Source of the DNA: Fimbriimonadaceae bacterium
GTDB lineage: Bacteria > Armatimonadota > Fimbriimonadia > Fimbriimonadales > Fimbriimonadaceae
Assembly (NCBI GenBank): GCA_019638795.1
Contig: JAHBTB010000011.1
Span: 1 to 64,000, forward strand
DNA length: 64,000 nt
Direction: 5' to 3'
Shown: piece after piece, positions 34,768 to 43,597 of the stretch
Numbering within the stretch: position 1 is the stretch's first letter
Layout of the letters: the number at the start of each line of letters is the position of its first letter
The notes under the pieces: generated by a model
What the model was told of the DNA's origin: nothing
Database searches by the model: none
Seen by the model: only the letters and a program-made list of their open reading frames with translations
Program-made: the position numbers and the translations under genes

Positions 34768-36081
34768 TCAGGCTAGGCCGGCCATCCTGTCGAAATCCCA
34801 AATCCGAGGGTTGACGACGCAGTCGCTGGCCCGGACGGGGCGTCGGAGCGATAGGCCTTCCAGCGTCCGGCAGCGGCTCAGGGCCACATAAAGTTGGCCG
34901 TGGGCGAAGGCCCGGGTGTCGAGGTCGACGACCATCTTGTCGAAGGTCAGTCCCTGCGCCTTGTGGATGGTCACCGCCCATGCGAGTTTCAGGGGGAACT
35001 GGGTGAAGGTCCCGACCGGTTCGGCGACGATCCGGTGGCTGGTGCGGTCCCAGGTGTAGCGCGTCTTGTCCCAGGACTCGCGTTCAACCGTCACGTCCAG
35101 TCCGTCTTCGGTGCGCACACCGACCGCGTCGGGTTCCGCCCACCGCACGGTGCCGAGCGTGCCGTTCACCCACTGCTTGGCGTTCTTGACAAACATCACC
35201 TGGGCACCGGGGGCTAGGCGCAAGACGTGCTCGGTGGGGAGGTCTTTGCCAAATTCGCCGACCAACGTCCCCTCGTGTACCGAAACCGGAGCCTTCAGCG
35301 CCGCCAACCGGGCCATGTTGATCGCCTGGGCGCGGGCGTTGGTCGCGGTCAGGGTGATGATGTGCCCTCCTTCCAACGGCGCTCCGACCCGGGAGTTGAA
35401 GTAGTCGGTTTCGGACGTGTCGCCGCGACGGAGCCGGTTCAGCGCCCAGAGGAACTCCTGGTCTTCCTTCTGTCGGTGGACGGTCTGGAGCTCGATGACG
35501 TCGATGCTCCCGTTGCGGACGGCGTCCGCGTCAAAGAAGAACGGGCTGGCATACCGGTGGCCGATCATCTCGCCCTCCGCGCCGGCGGGCACCACCGGCT
35601 CAAGTTGCCACATGTCGCCAAATGCCACGATCGTCTTGCCCCCGAAGGGCTCGGGCCGGCCGGTGTTCCGCCGCAAGCTCAGGTCAATCGCGTCCATCAC
35701 GTCGGCCCGGACCATGGAGATCTCGTCTATGACGACGAGGTCGAGTGAAGCGATCAGCCGTTGTTTGGGGGCCCCACGCTTGAACGTCGGGACCCGTTCG
35801 GGGTCGTCGTCCAGAGGGCCGAGCTTGAAATTAAAGAACGAGTGGATCGTCTGCCCACCGGCGTTGATCGCGGCAAGGCCGGTCGGGGCGAGGACGACCG
35901 CCCTCAGCGGCGTCTCTGCGACAAGACGGCGCAGGACGGTCGACTTGCCCGTCCCGGCCTTCCCGGTGACGAAGATCATCCGGCCGTAGGTGGGCATGTC
36001 GGGGACGGCCTCCAGGGCGGCCCGCTGGTCGGGGCTCAGCTCGACCCCGTCGGCCAAAGGTGCGGGCCACCGCGTCTCCAT
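34768..36081 (-). CDS. Pif1-like SF1 helicase
   Basis: A 437-residue AAA/superfamily 1B helicase. Walker A FVTGKAGTGKSTVLRRLVAE, motif Ia APTGLAAINAGGQTIHSFF, Walker B LDLVVIDEISMV, motif III TIVAFGDMWQLEPV, and late motifs LKLAWAVTIHKAQGLTFD and YVALSRCRTLEGLSL match the Pif1 family. Pif1-type enzymes unwind 5'-3', including structured or G-rich DNA. The ATG at 36081 has no ribosome site but a TAGAAT 6 nt upstream, suggesting a leaderless mRNA. Neighbours give no further clue. Confidence 0.88.
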   Translation of the reverse strand: METRWPAPLADGVELSPDQRAALEAVPDMPTYGRMIFVTGKAGTGKSTVLRRLVAETPLRAVVLAPTGLAAINAGGQTIHSFFNFKLGPLDDDPERVPTFKRGAPKQRLIASLDLVVIDEISMVRADVMDAIDLSLRRNTGRPEPFGGKTIVAFGDMWQLEPVVPAGAEGEMIGHRYASPFFFDADAVRNGSIDVIELQTVHRQKEDQEFLWALNRLRRGDTSETDYFNSRVGAPLEGGHIITLTATNARAQAINMARLAALKAPVSVHEGTLVGEFGKDLPTEHVLRLAPGAQVMFVKNAKQWVNGTLGTVRWAEPDAVGVRTEDGLDVTVERESWDKTRYTWDRTSHRIVAEPVGTFTQFPLKLAWAVTIHKAQGLTFDKMVVDLDTRAFAHGQLYVALSRCRTLEGLSLRRPVRASDCVVNPRIWDFDRMAGLA

Positions 36082-36087
36082 GCCCTG

Positions 36088-36093
36088 ATTCTA
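36088..36093 (-). promoter_or_regulatory. -10 element of a leaderless helicase gene
   Basis: TAGAAT on the minus strand lies 6 nt before the helicase ATG, so transcription would begin at or next to the start codon. No -35 consensus is visible. Confidence 0.4.
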
Positions 36094-36154
36094 GCCCCAT
36101 GACCTAGACAAAGGTTGACTGCCGGTGCCCCGGGGGCCGATCTGGTGGACAACG

Positions 36155-36487
36155 ATGATCACCTTGCTCAAATCGGGGCGGAACGCTTCTCAAACCGTCA
36201 CGACCACCGTCTTACGAGTCCTCGGGGACACGGGGTGGGCCGGCGCCGACGCCGGCTCGACCCAACAGCGCCACGTCACCCTGTGCGTCGCCACCGGGGC
36301 GACGTGCTACTTCCAAAAGGCCGCGCCGGACGACTCCCTGGCCGGGACGGTTTCGCCGTCGGACTACCTTTTCGCACTCCAGGCAGGTCAGAGCCTCACC
36401 GTCAAGTTGGCGGCGGGAGAGACGCTGGCGGTCGTTTCGGCGGGGTCGGCGACGGTGAGGGCGACCGATGTCGTGGAGGTCGACTAA
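36155..36487 (+). CDS. small protein paired with SGNH hydrolase, unknown
   Basis: About 110 residues: MITLLKSGRNASQTVTTTVL, then mainly short beta-strand-like segments ending ETLAVVSAGSATVRATDVVEVD. No signal peptide, Cys cluster or catalytic motif is evident. The ATG at 36155 is preferred because GGTGGA lies 5 nt upstream; a GTG at 36125 is also in frame. It is followed after 2 nt by the SGNH hydrolase gene. Small beta-sandwich proteins of this type occur beside tail or adaptor genes of phages, but that is only a hint. Confidence 0.55.
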   Translation: MITLLKSGRNASQTVTTTVLRVLGDTGWAGADAGSTQQRHVTLCVATGATCYFQKAAPDDSLAGTVSPSDYLFALQAGQSLTVKLAAGETLAVVSAGSATVRATDVVEVD

Positions 36488-36489
36488 GG

Positions 36490-37713
36490 GTGCTTGGCCG
36501 GCTCCACACCGTCGGCGACACGCGGCCCGAAGTCGCTGGCGTCGCCATTGACGGGGTCGCCCTCTCCCTGACCCGCTTGGCCAGGGCCCCAGAGAACGTG
36601 GCGGGGACGGCCCCGACGGTCAGCACCAGCGCGACGTCGTCGCTCACGTCGGCACTCGCGTACGACACGCCCAACATCGCCTTCGACTGGCCGACGTCAC
36701 GGCTCCAGGACGGAGGCACCTATTGGCGCGGCTCCGTCCTCGGCGCGTCGTCTTACGTCGCCCCGTTCTCGGTGGAGTTCATGCTCTACGGGGACCGGTT
36801 CGAGATGTTCCTCGGCCAACAACTGAATGTCTCGTGCCACGAGCTGTATGTGGACGGGCTCCTTGTGGACAGCAACTACGGGGCCATCGCATCGGGGAAC
36901 GAGTACCGCAAGTGGGTGTTCGCCTCCACGGCCCTCCGTCGCATCAAGATGCGGTTCTACGGGGTCACATACGCCCATACTCGGGTAGACCCCACGGCGA
37001 GCGTCTTCTTGCCGCCGTCGTCGCGGCCCCGGGTGTTCTTCATGGGTGACTCGGTGACGGCGGGCACCGGGGCGACGAACGGCTCCACGCTGCTTGGCTA
37101 TGCGGGGCACTTGGCCCGGCTCTTCGACGCGGACGCCTACATCAACGGCCTTCCGACGACCGGGTTCCTGAACCCGGGGAGCACCAAGACGTTCGTCCAG
37201 CGGGCCTCCACCGACCTTGGTTCACTAGAGCCGGACGTGGTGGTCACGTTCGGCGGCTACAACGACCGGCTGAGCGTGAACGGATCGTACACGGGCGCGG
37301 CGTTGCAGGCGGCGGTGGCCTCGTACTACGGCCTGGTCAAAGCGGCGTTCCCGAACGCGAAGTTCCTCCAGGTCGGCGTCCTGCCCAAGAACGACTCGTT
37401 CAACTCGTCCAGCGACGCCACCGACGCCGACAGCGACGTCAAGACCGCGGCCCTGGCCGCCGGGGTGCCTTTCCTGTCACCGCTCGCGGGGGAGCTCTAC
37501 GACGCGGGCGGCGCCAAGCTCTACGACGAGGGCCGGGCGTGGACGTACGGCACGGGCAAGGTGGGTGGCACGACCGGCGACGGCAACGCCGACCTTCTCC
37601 TGGCCAGCGACGGTGTGCATCCCACGAATGCAGGGCACAAGGTGTTCGCCTTGCACATCGCCCGGGCGGTGGCGACGCTCTTTGCTCCGACGGCTAGGCC
37701 TCCGCTCAGCTAA
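36490..37713 (+). CDS. SGNH/GDSL hydrolase
   Basis: About 407 residues. An N-terminal beta domain (about 1-170) is followed by an SGNH esterase domain: block I FFMGDSVTAGTGATNG (nucleophile Ser), block III TFGGYNDRLS and block V SDGVHPTNAGH (Asp and His). Such enzymes deacylate sugars or lipids. There is no clear signal peptide. The GTG at 36490 follows the previous stop by 2 nt. The next feature is a tRNA-Arg gene in opposite orientation. Two-domain SGNH proteins occur in surface polysaccharide turnover and on phage particles. Confidence 0.78.
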   Translation: MLGRLHTVGDTRPEVAGVAIDGVALSLTRLARAPENVAGTAPTVSTSATSSLTSALAYDTPNIAFDWPTSRLQDGGTYWRGSVLGASSYVAPFSVEFMLYGDRFEMFLGQQLNVSCHELYVDGLLVDSNYGAIASGNEYRKWVFASTALRRIKMRFYGVTYAHTRVDPTASVFLPPSSRPRVFFMGDSVTAGTGATNGSTLLGYAGHLARLFDADAYINGLPTTGFLNPGSTKTFVQRASTDLGSLEPDVVVTFGGYNDRLSVNGSYTGAALQAAVASYYGLVKAAFPNAKFLQVGVLPKNDSFNSSSDATDADSDVKTAALAAGVPFLSPLAGELYDAGGAKLYDEGRAWTYGTGKVGGTTGDGNADLLLASDGVHPTNAGHKVFALHIARAVATLFAPTARPPLS

Positions 37714-37728
37714 GGTCTGGTGGGTGCA

Positions 37729-37804
37729 TGGCCCGGCCGAGAGGATTCGAACCTCCGACTTCTTCCTCCGGAGGGAAGCGCTCTATCCACTGAGCTACGG
37801 CCGG
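37729..37804 (-). tRNA. tRNA-Arg (CCG)
   Basis: A 76-nt cloverleaf on the minus strand: acceptor CCGGCCG/CGGCCGG, D arm GCTC..GAGC, anticodon stem CTTCC/GGAAG around loop CTCCGGA (anticodon CCG, reading CGG), T loop TTCGAAT, discriminator G and an encoded CCA (TGG at 37729-37731 on the plus strand). It lies between the SGNH hydrolase and the TetR gene. Confidence 0.95.
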
Positions 37805-37812
37805 GTGTCCCG

Positions 37813-38436
37813 CTATGATACTTGGACCGGGCTCGGACCGGGGCCGAAGGCCATCTTCATCAAGACGTCGAAGAAGGCCGCTTCGGCCTCTGGGGTCATC
37901 AGGTCACAGCCGACCATGACGCTGTAGAAACTCCTGAACCGGAAGTACCCGTCGACCGCCGACATGACCGCGACCATGAAGGCCATCGGGTCGAGCCCTT
38001 CGGGGATTCCGTAACGCGCCGGGTCGGCCGCCATCTTCTCGCGTACCTTGGCCGCCTTCTCACGGATTTCTGGGGTGGCCAGTCCGGGCTCCAGCGACAT
38101 CCATGCCAAGAACTTGGCAAGGTCAGGGTCGTTCCGGTTCGCCTCGAACTTGGCGCGGAGAAAGGTGCTCGCCTCCATGTCCCCGTCTCCCTCAAGAAAC
38201 CGCCCCGCGGACTCGTGGATGGGTCGAGACCTTTCAAAGATGACCTCGCGCCACAGGGCTTCCTTGGTGGCGTAGTGGTAGAGCACCAGACTCTTGGTCA
38301 CCCCGGCTGCCTCGGCGATGTCGGCCGTGCTTGTCCCGGTGAAGCCCCGGTCGGCAAAGAGCCGTGCCGCGGCCGACAAGATCGACGCCCGTGTCGCCGC
38401 CGGGTCAAGTTGCTTGGCAGGTGGAGTTGACCGCAT
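37813..38436 (-). CDS. TetR family transcriptional regulator
   Basis: A 207-residue repressor. The N-terminal helix-turn-helix is typical (RASILSAAARLFADRGFTGT, STADIAEAAGVTKSLVLYHY, then KEALW); the C-terminal ligand domain (about 75-207) is of the TetR_C type. The start codon itself lies in one of two tandem palindromic operators (38428-38461), so it is very likely self-repressing. No obvious target gene other than itself is adjacent; nuoF on the same strand lies just upstream. Confidence 0.9.
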   Translation of the reverse strand: MRSTPPAKQLDPAATRASILSAAARLFADRGFTGTSTADIAEAAGVTKSLVLYHYATKEALWREVIFERSRPIHESAGRFLEGDGDMEASTFLRAKFEANRNDPDLAKFLAWMSLEPGLATPEIREKAAKVREKMAADPARYGIPEGLDPMAFMVAVMSAVDGYFRFRSFYSVMVGCDLMTPEAEAAFFDVLMKMAFGPGPSPVQVS

Positions 38437-38441
38437 GGTCA
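38428..38441. promoter_or_regulatory. TetR operator 1
   Basis: TGACC-GCAT-GGTCA, a perfect 5-bp inverted repeat with a 4-bp spacer. It contains the TetR start codon (CAT at 38434-38436), so a bound repressor would block transcription of its own gene. Confidence 0.65.
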
Positions 38442-38447
38442 GAAGTT

Positions 38448-38461
38448 TGACCGATCGGTCA
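38448..38461. promoter_or_regulatory. TetR operator 2
   Basis: TGACC-GATC-GGTCA, a perfect 14-bp palindrome with the same half-sites as operator 1. The two begin exactly 20 bp apart, about two helical turns, so dimers could bind side by side on one face. Confidence 0.7.
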
Positions 38462-38508
38462 GTAAGTCCTGGGACAGTTGCCTTGTCAACCGTCCCAATG
38501 CTGCGGCC

Positions 38509-39837
38509 TCAGGCCAAGACGGCTTGCTGCCAGTCTGGCGCCATCGCGACCGACTCGCTGGACGTCACCATGGAACGACCGTGCCGGATGTAGTACTCGA
38601 ACTCCTCAGGGAAGACGCGCAACGCCGCCGCGACCGGCCAGGCCGCCGCGTCGCCGAGGCCGCAGAACGACCTGCCGTCAATCTGTGAGCAGACGTCCTT
38701 GAGGGTTTGGATGTCCTCGGGCTGGCCGTTGCCGGTGATGATCCGTCGCAGGATCTGCTCCATCCAGCTGGTGCCTTCGCGGCAAGGGGTGCACTTGCCG
38801 CAACTCTCGTTGGCATAGAACTGGGATGTACGCCAGATGAAGCTCACGATGCACGTGTGTTCGTTCAAGAACATGCACCCTCCCGACCCCACCATGGACT
38901 TCACTTCGCCCATCTCCTCATAGCCGATGACCGCCTTTTGGCAGTCCTCCGCATTGATGATCGGCACCGAGGACCCGCCTGGCACGCAAGCCTTGAGCGC
39001 TCCGCCCTTCATGCCGCCGGCCATGTCGAGCAGTTCCATCAGGGTCGTTCCGAACTCGATCTCGTAATTGCCCGGCTTGTTGACGTGGCCGCTGACGGAG
39101 AACAGCTTGGTCCCCCGGGAGTTCTTGGTGGACGCACCGAGCTTGGCGTACTCCTCGCCGCCGTGGGTCAGGATGTAGGGCGCACAGGCGTAGGTCTCGA
39201 CGTTGTTGATGACCGTCGGGTGCTCCCAAAGTCCGGCGACGGTAGGCAGGGGGACGTGAGGGAACTTGAGGCGGGGCATGCCGCGTTCGCCCATCAGGCT
39301 GCTCATGAGGGCGCTCTCCTCACCGCACTCGTAACTGCCGGCCCCAAGGTGGACGTACAGGTCGAAGTCCATGCCGCTGCCCTGGATGTTTTTGCCCAAG
39401 TAGCCGGCCGCGTAGGCTTGGTCGATCGCCCGGCGCACCGCACGGGCCGCGTCCACGAACTCGCCCCGGATGTAGATGTACCCACGGTCGGCCTGGGTGG
39501 CCCACGCCGCGATGGTCATGCCCTCGACAAGCAGGAAGGGCGTCTGCTCCATCAGTTGCTTGTCTTTGAAGGTGCCCGGCTCGCCTTCGTCGGCGTTACA
39601 GATCAGGTAGTGCGGCCCCTTCTTGTCCTTGGTGATGCCGTTCCACTTGATCCAGGTGGGGAAGCCGGCCCCGCCGCGACCCCGGAGGCCGCTCGCCTTG
39701 ATTTCATCGACGACAGCCTGCCGCTCGCCGGCCAGCGCCTTCTTCAACCCGGTGTAGCCGCCCTTGGCCAGGTATCCGTCCAGTGTCGCGTAGGCGGGGT
39801 CGTGGGCGTGTTCAAAGAGGAGTTTGCGCTCGGCCAT
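38509..39837 (-). CDS. nuoF: NADH-quinone oxidoreductase subunit F
   Basis: A 442-residue subunit of complex I holding FMN, the NADH site and the N3 [4Fe-4S] cluster. FMN/NADH motifs GLRGRGGAGFPTWIKW, NADEGEPGTFKDK and GAGSYECGEESALMSSL are intact. Cluster ligands are in ESCGKCTPCREG and the later FCGLGDAAAWP. It passes electrons to NuoE and NuoG. Its usual neighbour nuoE lies 2.9 kb upstream on the same strand, separated by two prepilin-lipoprotein cassettes; nuoG does not follow. Confidence 0.97.
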   Translation of the reverse strand: MAERKLLFEHAHDPAYATLDGYLAKGGYTGLKKALAGERQAVVDEIKASGLRGRGGAGFPTWIKWNGITKDKKGPHYLICNADEGEPGTFKDKQLMEQTPFLLVEGMTIAAWATQADRGYIYIRGEFVDAARAVRRAIDQAYAAGYLGKNIQGSGMDFDLYVHLGAGSYECGEESALMSSLMGERGMPRLKFPHVPLPTVAGLWEHPTVINNVETYACAPYILTHGGEEYAKLGASTKNSRGTKLFSVSGHVNKPGNYEIEFGTTLMELLDMAGGMKGGALKACVPGGSSVPIINAEDCQKAVIGYEEMGEVKSMVGSGGCMFLNEHTCIVSFIWRTSQFYANESCGKCTPCREGTSWMEQILRRIITGNGQPEDIQTLKDVCSQIDGRSFCGLGDAAAWPVAAALRVFPEEFEYYIRHGRSMVTSSESVAMAPDWQQAVLA

Positions 39838-39915
39838 CTCGTGTGTCTGTGATTCTACTTAAAGCAGGCAGAGAAACAGCGGGGGCTCATCCCATGTGTC
39901 CCGGCCCATAGAAGA

Positions 39916-39947
39916 CGGACACCCCTGCACGAGTGCAGGGGTGTCCG
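39916..39947 (-). terminator. hairpin ending cassette B
   Basis: CGGACACCCCTGCAC (39916-39930) pairs perfectly with GTGCAGGGGTGTCCG (39933-39947), a 15-bp stem. On the minus strand it is followed by TCTTCTAT. It separates lipoprotein B from nuoF. Confidence 0.75.
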
Positions 39948-39984
39948 CTTTGGGTCAGTCTGCCGTCACCGGCATGACTGGACC

Positions 39985-40203
39985 TTACTGTCCGCCGACC
40001 TTGGAGCCGGTCTGGGGCTGGACGCCGGTCGGTTTGACCATGTCCGGCGAGATGCCTTGCGACTTGCCCTCACCACCCTTGATCGGGGCGGCCTTGGTCT
40101 GCTCGCCATTAGCCTTCGGCGTGCCCTCCGCAGGAGGAGCGTCGCAGGCGGCGATCACGAGGGTGACGGCGAGAACGGCCAAGATAGTCAGGCTTTTCTT
40201 CAT
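39985..40203 (-). CDS. small lipoprotein B (cassette B)
   Basis: A 72-residue lipoprotein: signal MKKSLTILAVLAVTLVIAAC with Asp at +2, then a Pro/Gly/Lys-rich segment without predicted fold, ending TGVQPQTGSKVGGQ. The ATG overlaps the prepilin B stop by one base (TAATG), so its translation should depend on ribosomes finishing the prepilin. The prepilin contains an amber codon, which may uncouple this. Function unknown. Confidence 0.72.
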   Translation of the reverse strand: MKKSLTILAVLAVTLVIAACDAPPAEGTPKANGEQTKAAPIKGGEGKSQGISPDMVKPTGVQPQTGSKVGGQ

Positions 40204-41063
40204 TACTGGATGTCCCAGATGTACTTGGAGAGGTCGGTGACTTGCAGGTCGCCGGGAACCGACGTGGTGGTCCAGGTCGTACCGGCCGCCAGGGCACCGG
40301 CCTTCATCTTCTTGACGTGGCCGTCCATGAAGGCGACCGCCGAAGCGTCTTGGGCGTGGAGCGCGACACCACCGGTGTTGGCGCCACCCGTCACGTTGCC
40401 GGCGTTGACGCCGTCAGCGAAGCCGCCGACACCCCAGTTGTCCGCGCAGTACTGCGGGATGGTGTAGCAGTCGGGCACTTCGACCGACGTGTTGAGCAGC
40501 GGGCTGTCCGTGGTCCACGCGGTGAAGTCGAAGCCCCAGAAGTAGCCGTCGCCGTCGCCGTAGGAACCGCGGTTGGAGAACATGACCGTGTCAGCCGGGC
40601 TGGCGGGCGTGGTCGTGGTGATCGGCTTCTGGCGGCTCGGGCTCTCCGGGCCATAGGGGCTCAGGTACACGTAGTTGTAGCCAAAGCCGGGATAGCTGGT
40701 GAGGCTCAGGACGCGGCTGTTCCAGAAGGTCGGGGTCGACGGGCCCGTCGGGTCGGCCAGGATTTCGCCGTTCTTGAGGTACGGCTGGATCGAGTACGCC
40801 CAGGTGCTGAAGCAGAGGCCGGTGCCGAAGCAGAGCGGGTCGCTGCCCGTGTTCCAGGTGGTGGCCTTGGGCACGGTGTCGTCGTAGTCACCGGCGTACA
40901 TCAGGATGCCGAGAGCGTTCTGCTTGGCGTTGCTGATGTCAGCCGTGCCCTTCGCGGCCTGCTTGGCCTAGGCGAAGACCGGGAAGAGAATAGCGGCGAG
41001 GATGGCGATGATGGCGATCACGACGAGCAATTCGATCAACGTGAAGGCACGGTTTTTATTCAT
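40203..41063 (-). pseudogene. prepilin-like protein B interrupted by an in-frame TAG
   Basis: Reads as a 286-codon prepilin with TAG at codon 32 (40970-40968). The N-terminus [20 protein letters not shown] is complete; after FPVFA the TAG replaces the CAG (Gln) found in all five paralogues, and the frame then continues undisturbed for 254 codons. That part includes ISNAKQNALGILMYAGDYDD, AVAFMDGHVKKMKAGALAAG and the C-terminal LSKYIWDIQ, as in prepilin A. One C-to-T change would explain it. It could be a new nonsense mutation, a suppressed or recoded codon, or a sequencing error. The intact remainder argues for a very recent or readable stop. Confidence 0.78.
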
Positions 41064-41420
41064 GGCAGTTTGTTCCTGTAGCACCCGGCACCCGGCATCT
41101 CCCCGGTCGGGGTGGTGCCCAGTGCCTGACAGAGCTAAGACGCTCTAGTCTGGGTCCTTGTTCGCCGCAAAAAAGTTGCCTTGAGTGAGGGAACAAACAA
41201 AAATAGGCCAAAGTACTTACAAGTTTTGATCTATGCGGTTCCAAAAAGGTCGGGCGAGACAAGCGACAACCAGAAACGACAATGTGCCGAATTCTCGCTG
41301 GTGAACGTTGGTCAAACGACCTGGGCCAATCTACCCGCGCGGGGAAATGCGCCCGGCCCGGTGAATTGACGGATCTGGCCGGAGGGCGTTACATGCCGCC
41401 TTTCCTTGCTTGGCGAAAAG
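41064..41420. other. non-coding gap upstream of cassette B
   Basis: No supported gene. An A/T-rich stretch at about 41160-41260 stands out and may hold the minus-strand promoter of cassette B, but no convincing -35/-10 pair is seen. AGGA lies 14-17 nt before the prepilin B ATG. I looked for a cyclic-di-GMP riboswitch and found no matching core. Confidence 0.4.
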
Positions 41421-41451
41421 ACCGGGGTGCCGCCTCAAGCGGCACCCCGGT
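41421..41451 (-). terminator. intrinsic terminator ending cassette C
   Basis: ACCGGGGTGCCGC (41421-41433) pairs perfectly with GCGGCACCCCGGT (41439-41451) around a 5-nt loop. On the minus strand the stem is followed by CTTTTCG, a short U-run. It is about 50 nt after the lipoprotein C stop. Confidence 0.85.
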
Positions 41452-41501
41452 CCATCGGTCGTCTCCCGGTCGGCGAAGGACGCCGGTCAGGCATGGGGAG
41501 G

Positions 41502-41699
41502 TCAGCCCCCGGCCGGGCCACGTCCCAAGCTACGCTTCATCGATTGGCCTTGGCCACCCTGCTTCTGCCCGACCCCGAAGACCGGGGCGTTCTTGCTTTC
41601 GCCGGGAGGTGGGGTCTTCATGGTCTCCGCGTCGGGTTCCGAGCATCCCGCGCAGAGACCAAGCACGACGACCATGGTCGCGAGCAACACGGCCCTCAT
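41502..41699 (-). CDS. small lipoprotein C (cassette C)
   Basis: A 65-residue lipoprotein: MRAVLLATMVVVLGLCAGC with Ser at +2, then a Pro/Lys/Gly/Gln-rich tail (MKTPPPGESKNAPVFGVGQK, ending GRGPAGG) with no recognisable domain. It starts 3 nt after the prepilin C stop, so the two are co-translated, and it is followed by a strong terminator. The pattern of prepilin, short lipoprotein and hairpin repeats in the neighbouring cassettes. Function unknown. Confidence 0.7.
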   Translation of the reverse strand: MRAVLLATMVVVLGLCAGCSEPDAETMKTPPPGESKNAPVFGVGQKQGGQGQSMKRSLGRGPAGG

Positions 41700-41702
41700 C
41701 GT

Positions 41703-42623
<921 letters not shown>

Positions 42624-42751
42624 GATGGCGTCCGGCTCCTTGCCGGCCAAAGAGGGCCACGCGCAAGAACGCGCAAAGAGAGACTCCACCAATATCGAAT
42701 GAGAAGGCGTGCCCGACTTCTGCAATAAGTTACAGAATGAGCAGGGCCGAC

Positions 42752-42773
42752 TTCGTCACAAAGTGTTGACGAA
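42752..42773 (-). terminator. hairpin after nuoE
   Basis: TTCGTCA (42752-42758) pairs with TGACGAA (42767-42773) around an 8-nt loop, 5 nt after the nuoE stop. No T-run; terminator role inferred from position. Confidence 0.4.
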
Positions 42774-42778
42774 TCTGC

Positions 42779-43393
42779 TTAGTAACGTCCGTCTTTGAGG
42801 TGGCTCTTGACAATCTCGTCGGCCAATTTGACGACCGTGCTTTCGCCGGAACCGCGCAGTTCCTCGATCAGCTTGTCGACATAAGCTGTGTCAACGGGGC
42901 CATGGTATTGGTCGCCCACTTGGAGCACCGGAGCCCGGTCACAGGCGTTCAAACACTCGACTTCGTGCAGGGTGAACATGCCGTCCTCAGTCGTCTCGCC
43001 ATAGTCGACGCCGAGTTTCTGTTTCAGGTAGTCGCCGATCCGGTACGCCCCGCAGACATGGCACGACAGGCAGGTGCACACCTCGATCATGTGCTTGCCC
43101 ACCGTGTGGGCGGTGTTGTACATCGAATAGAACGTCGCGACGCCCTCGACTTCGGCATAGCTACGGCCCAAGCGGTGGGCGACTTCGGCGATTGCGCCCG
43201 GGGACAAGTAGCCGCCGTATTCGCGTTGCGCGATCCAGAGGCCGGGCAGGATGCACGCCTTGTCCTCGGCGTAGTGGGTGCGTAGGGCGTCCAGCTGTTC
43301 GACCGCGGTCGGGCTGAACTTCAGCTCAAGCTCGTCGGCACGCGGCGCGCGGGGCCGCTGGTTGCGGGCGCCAAGCTGGATCAAGTCGCTCAT
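42779..43393 (-). CDS. nuoE: NADH-quinone oxidoreductase subunit E
   Basis: A 204-residue complex I subunit with the N1a [2Fe-2S] cluster. An N-terminal helical part (YGGYLSPGAIAEVAHRLG, VEGVATFYSMYNT) leads to a thioredoxin-like domain with ligand cysteines in CTCLSCHVCGAY and VECLNACDRAPVLQVGD. It pairs with NuoF in the NADH dehydrogenase module. Residues beyond about 175 are a hydrophilic extension. Its normal partners nuoD and nuoF are each 1.8-2.9 kb away on the same strand, with unrelated genes between. Confidence 0.95.
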   Translation of the reverse strand: MSDLIQLGARNQRPRAPRADELELKFSPTAVEQLDALRTHYAEDKACILPGLWIAQREYGGYLSPGAIAEVAHRLGRSYAEVEGVATFYSMYNTAHTVGKHMIEVCTCLSCHVCGAYRIGDYLKQKLGVDYGETTEDGMFTLHEVECLNACDRAPVLQVGDQYHGPVDTAYVDKLIEELRGSGESTVVKLADEIVKSHLKDGRY

Positions 43394-43553
43394 GGGACTG
43401 CCGTGATCTTACCTAGCGTCGCCGGCGTCCTGACGCGTTGTCCTGGTCAGACTGAGAGCCAGAAGGGCCGGACCAAGGAGAGACGAGGAGGTCGACAAAG
43501 AACTCGACGACCGCCAGCAAAGCGCGGTGGACCCTATACATGTCCAGACTAAC

Positions 43554-43591
43554 GTCCGCCCCGGCGGCCTGGTTGCGCGTCCGGGGCGGAC
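43554..43591 (-). terminator. hairpin after htpX
   Basis: GTCCGCCCCGG (43554-43564) pairs with CCGGGGCGGAC (43581-43591), 11 bp, just after the htpX stop. No T-run. The rest of the 204-nt gap before nuoE shows nothing convincing. Confidence 0.5.
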
Positions 43592-43597
43592 CGGAGG

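Noticed and set aside
41064-41300. Possible cyclic-di-GMP riboswitch upstream of a pilin
   Set aside because: None of the prepilin leaders shows the GEMM core or its tetraloop receptor arrangement.
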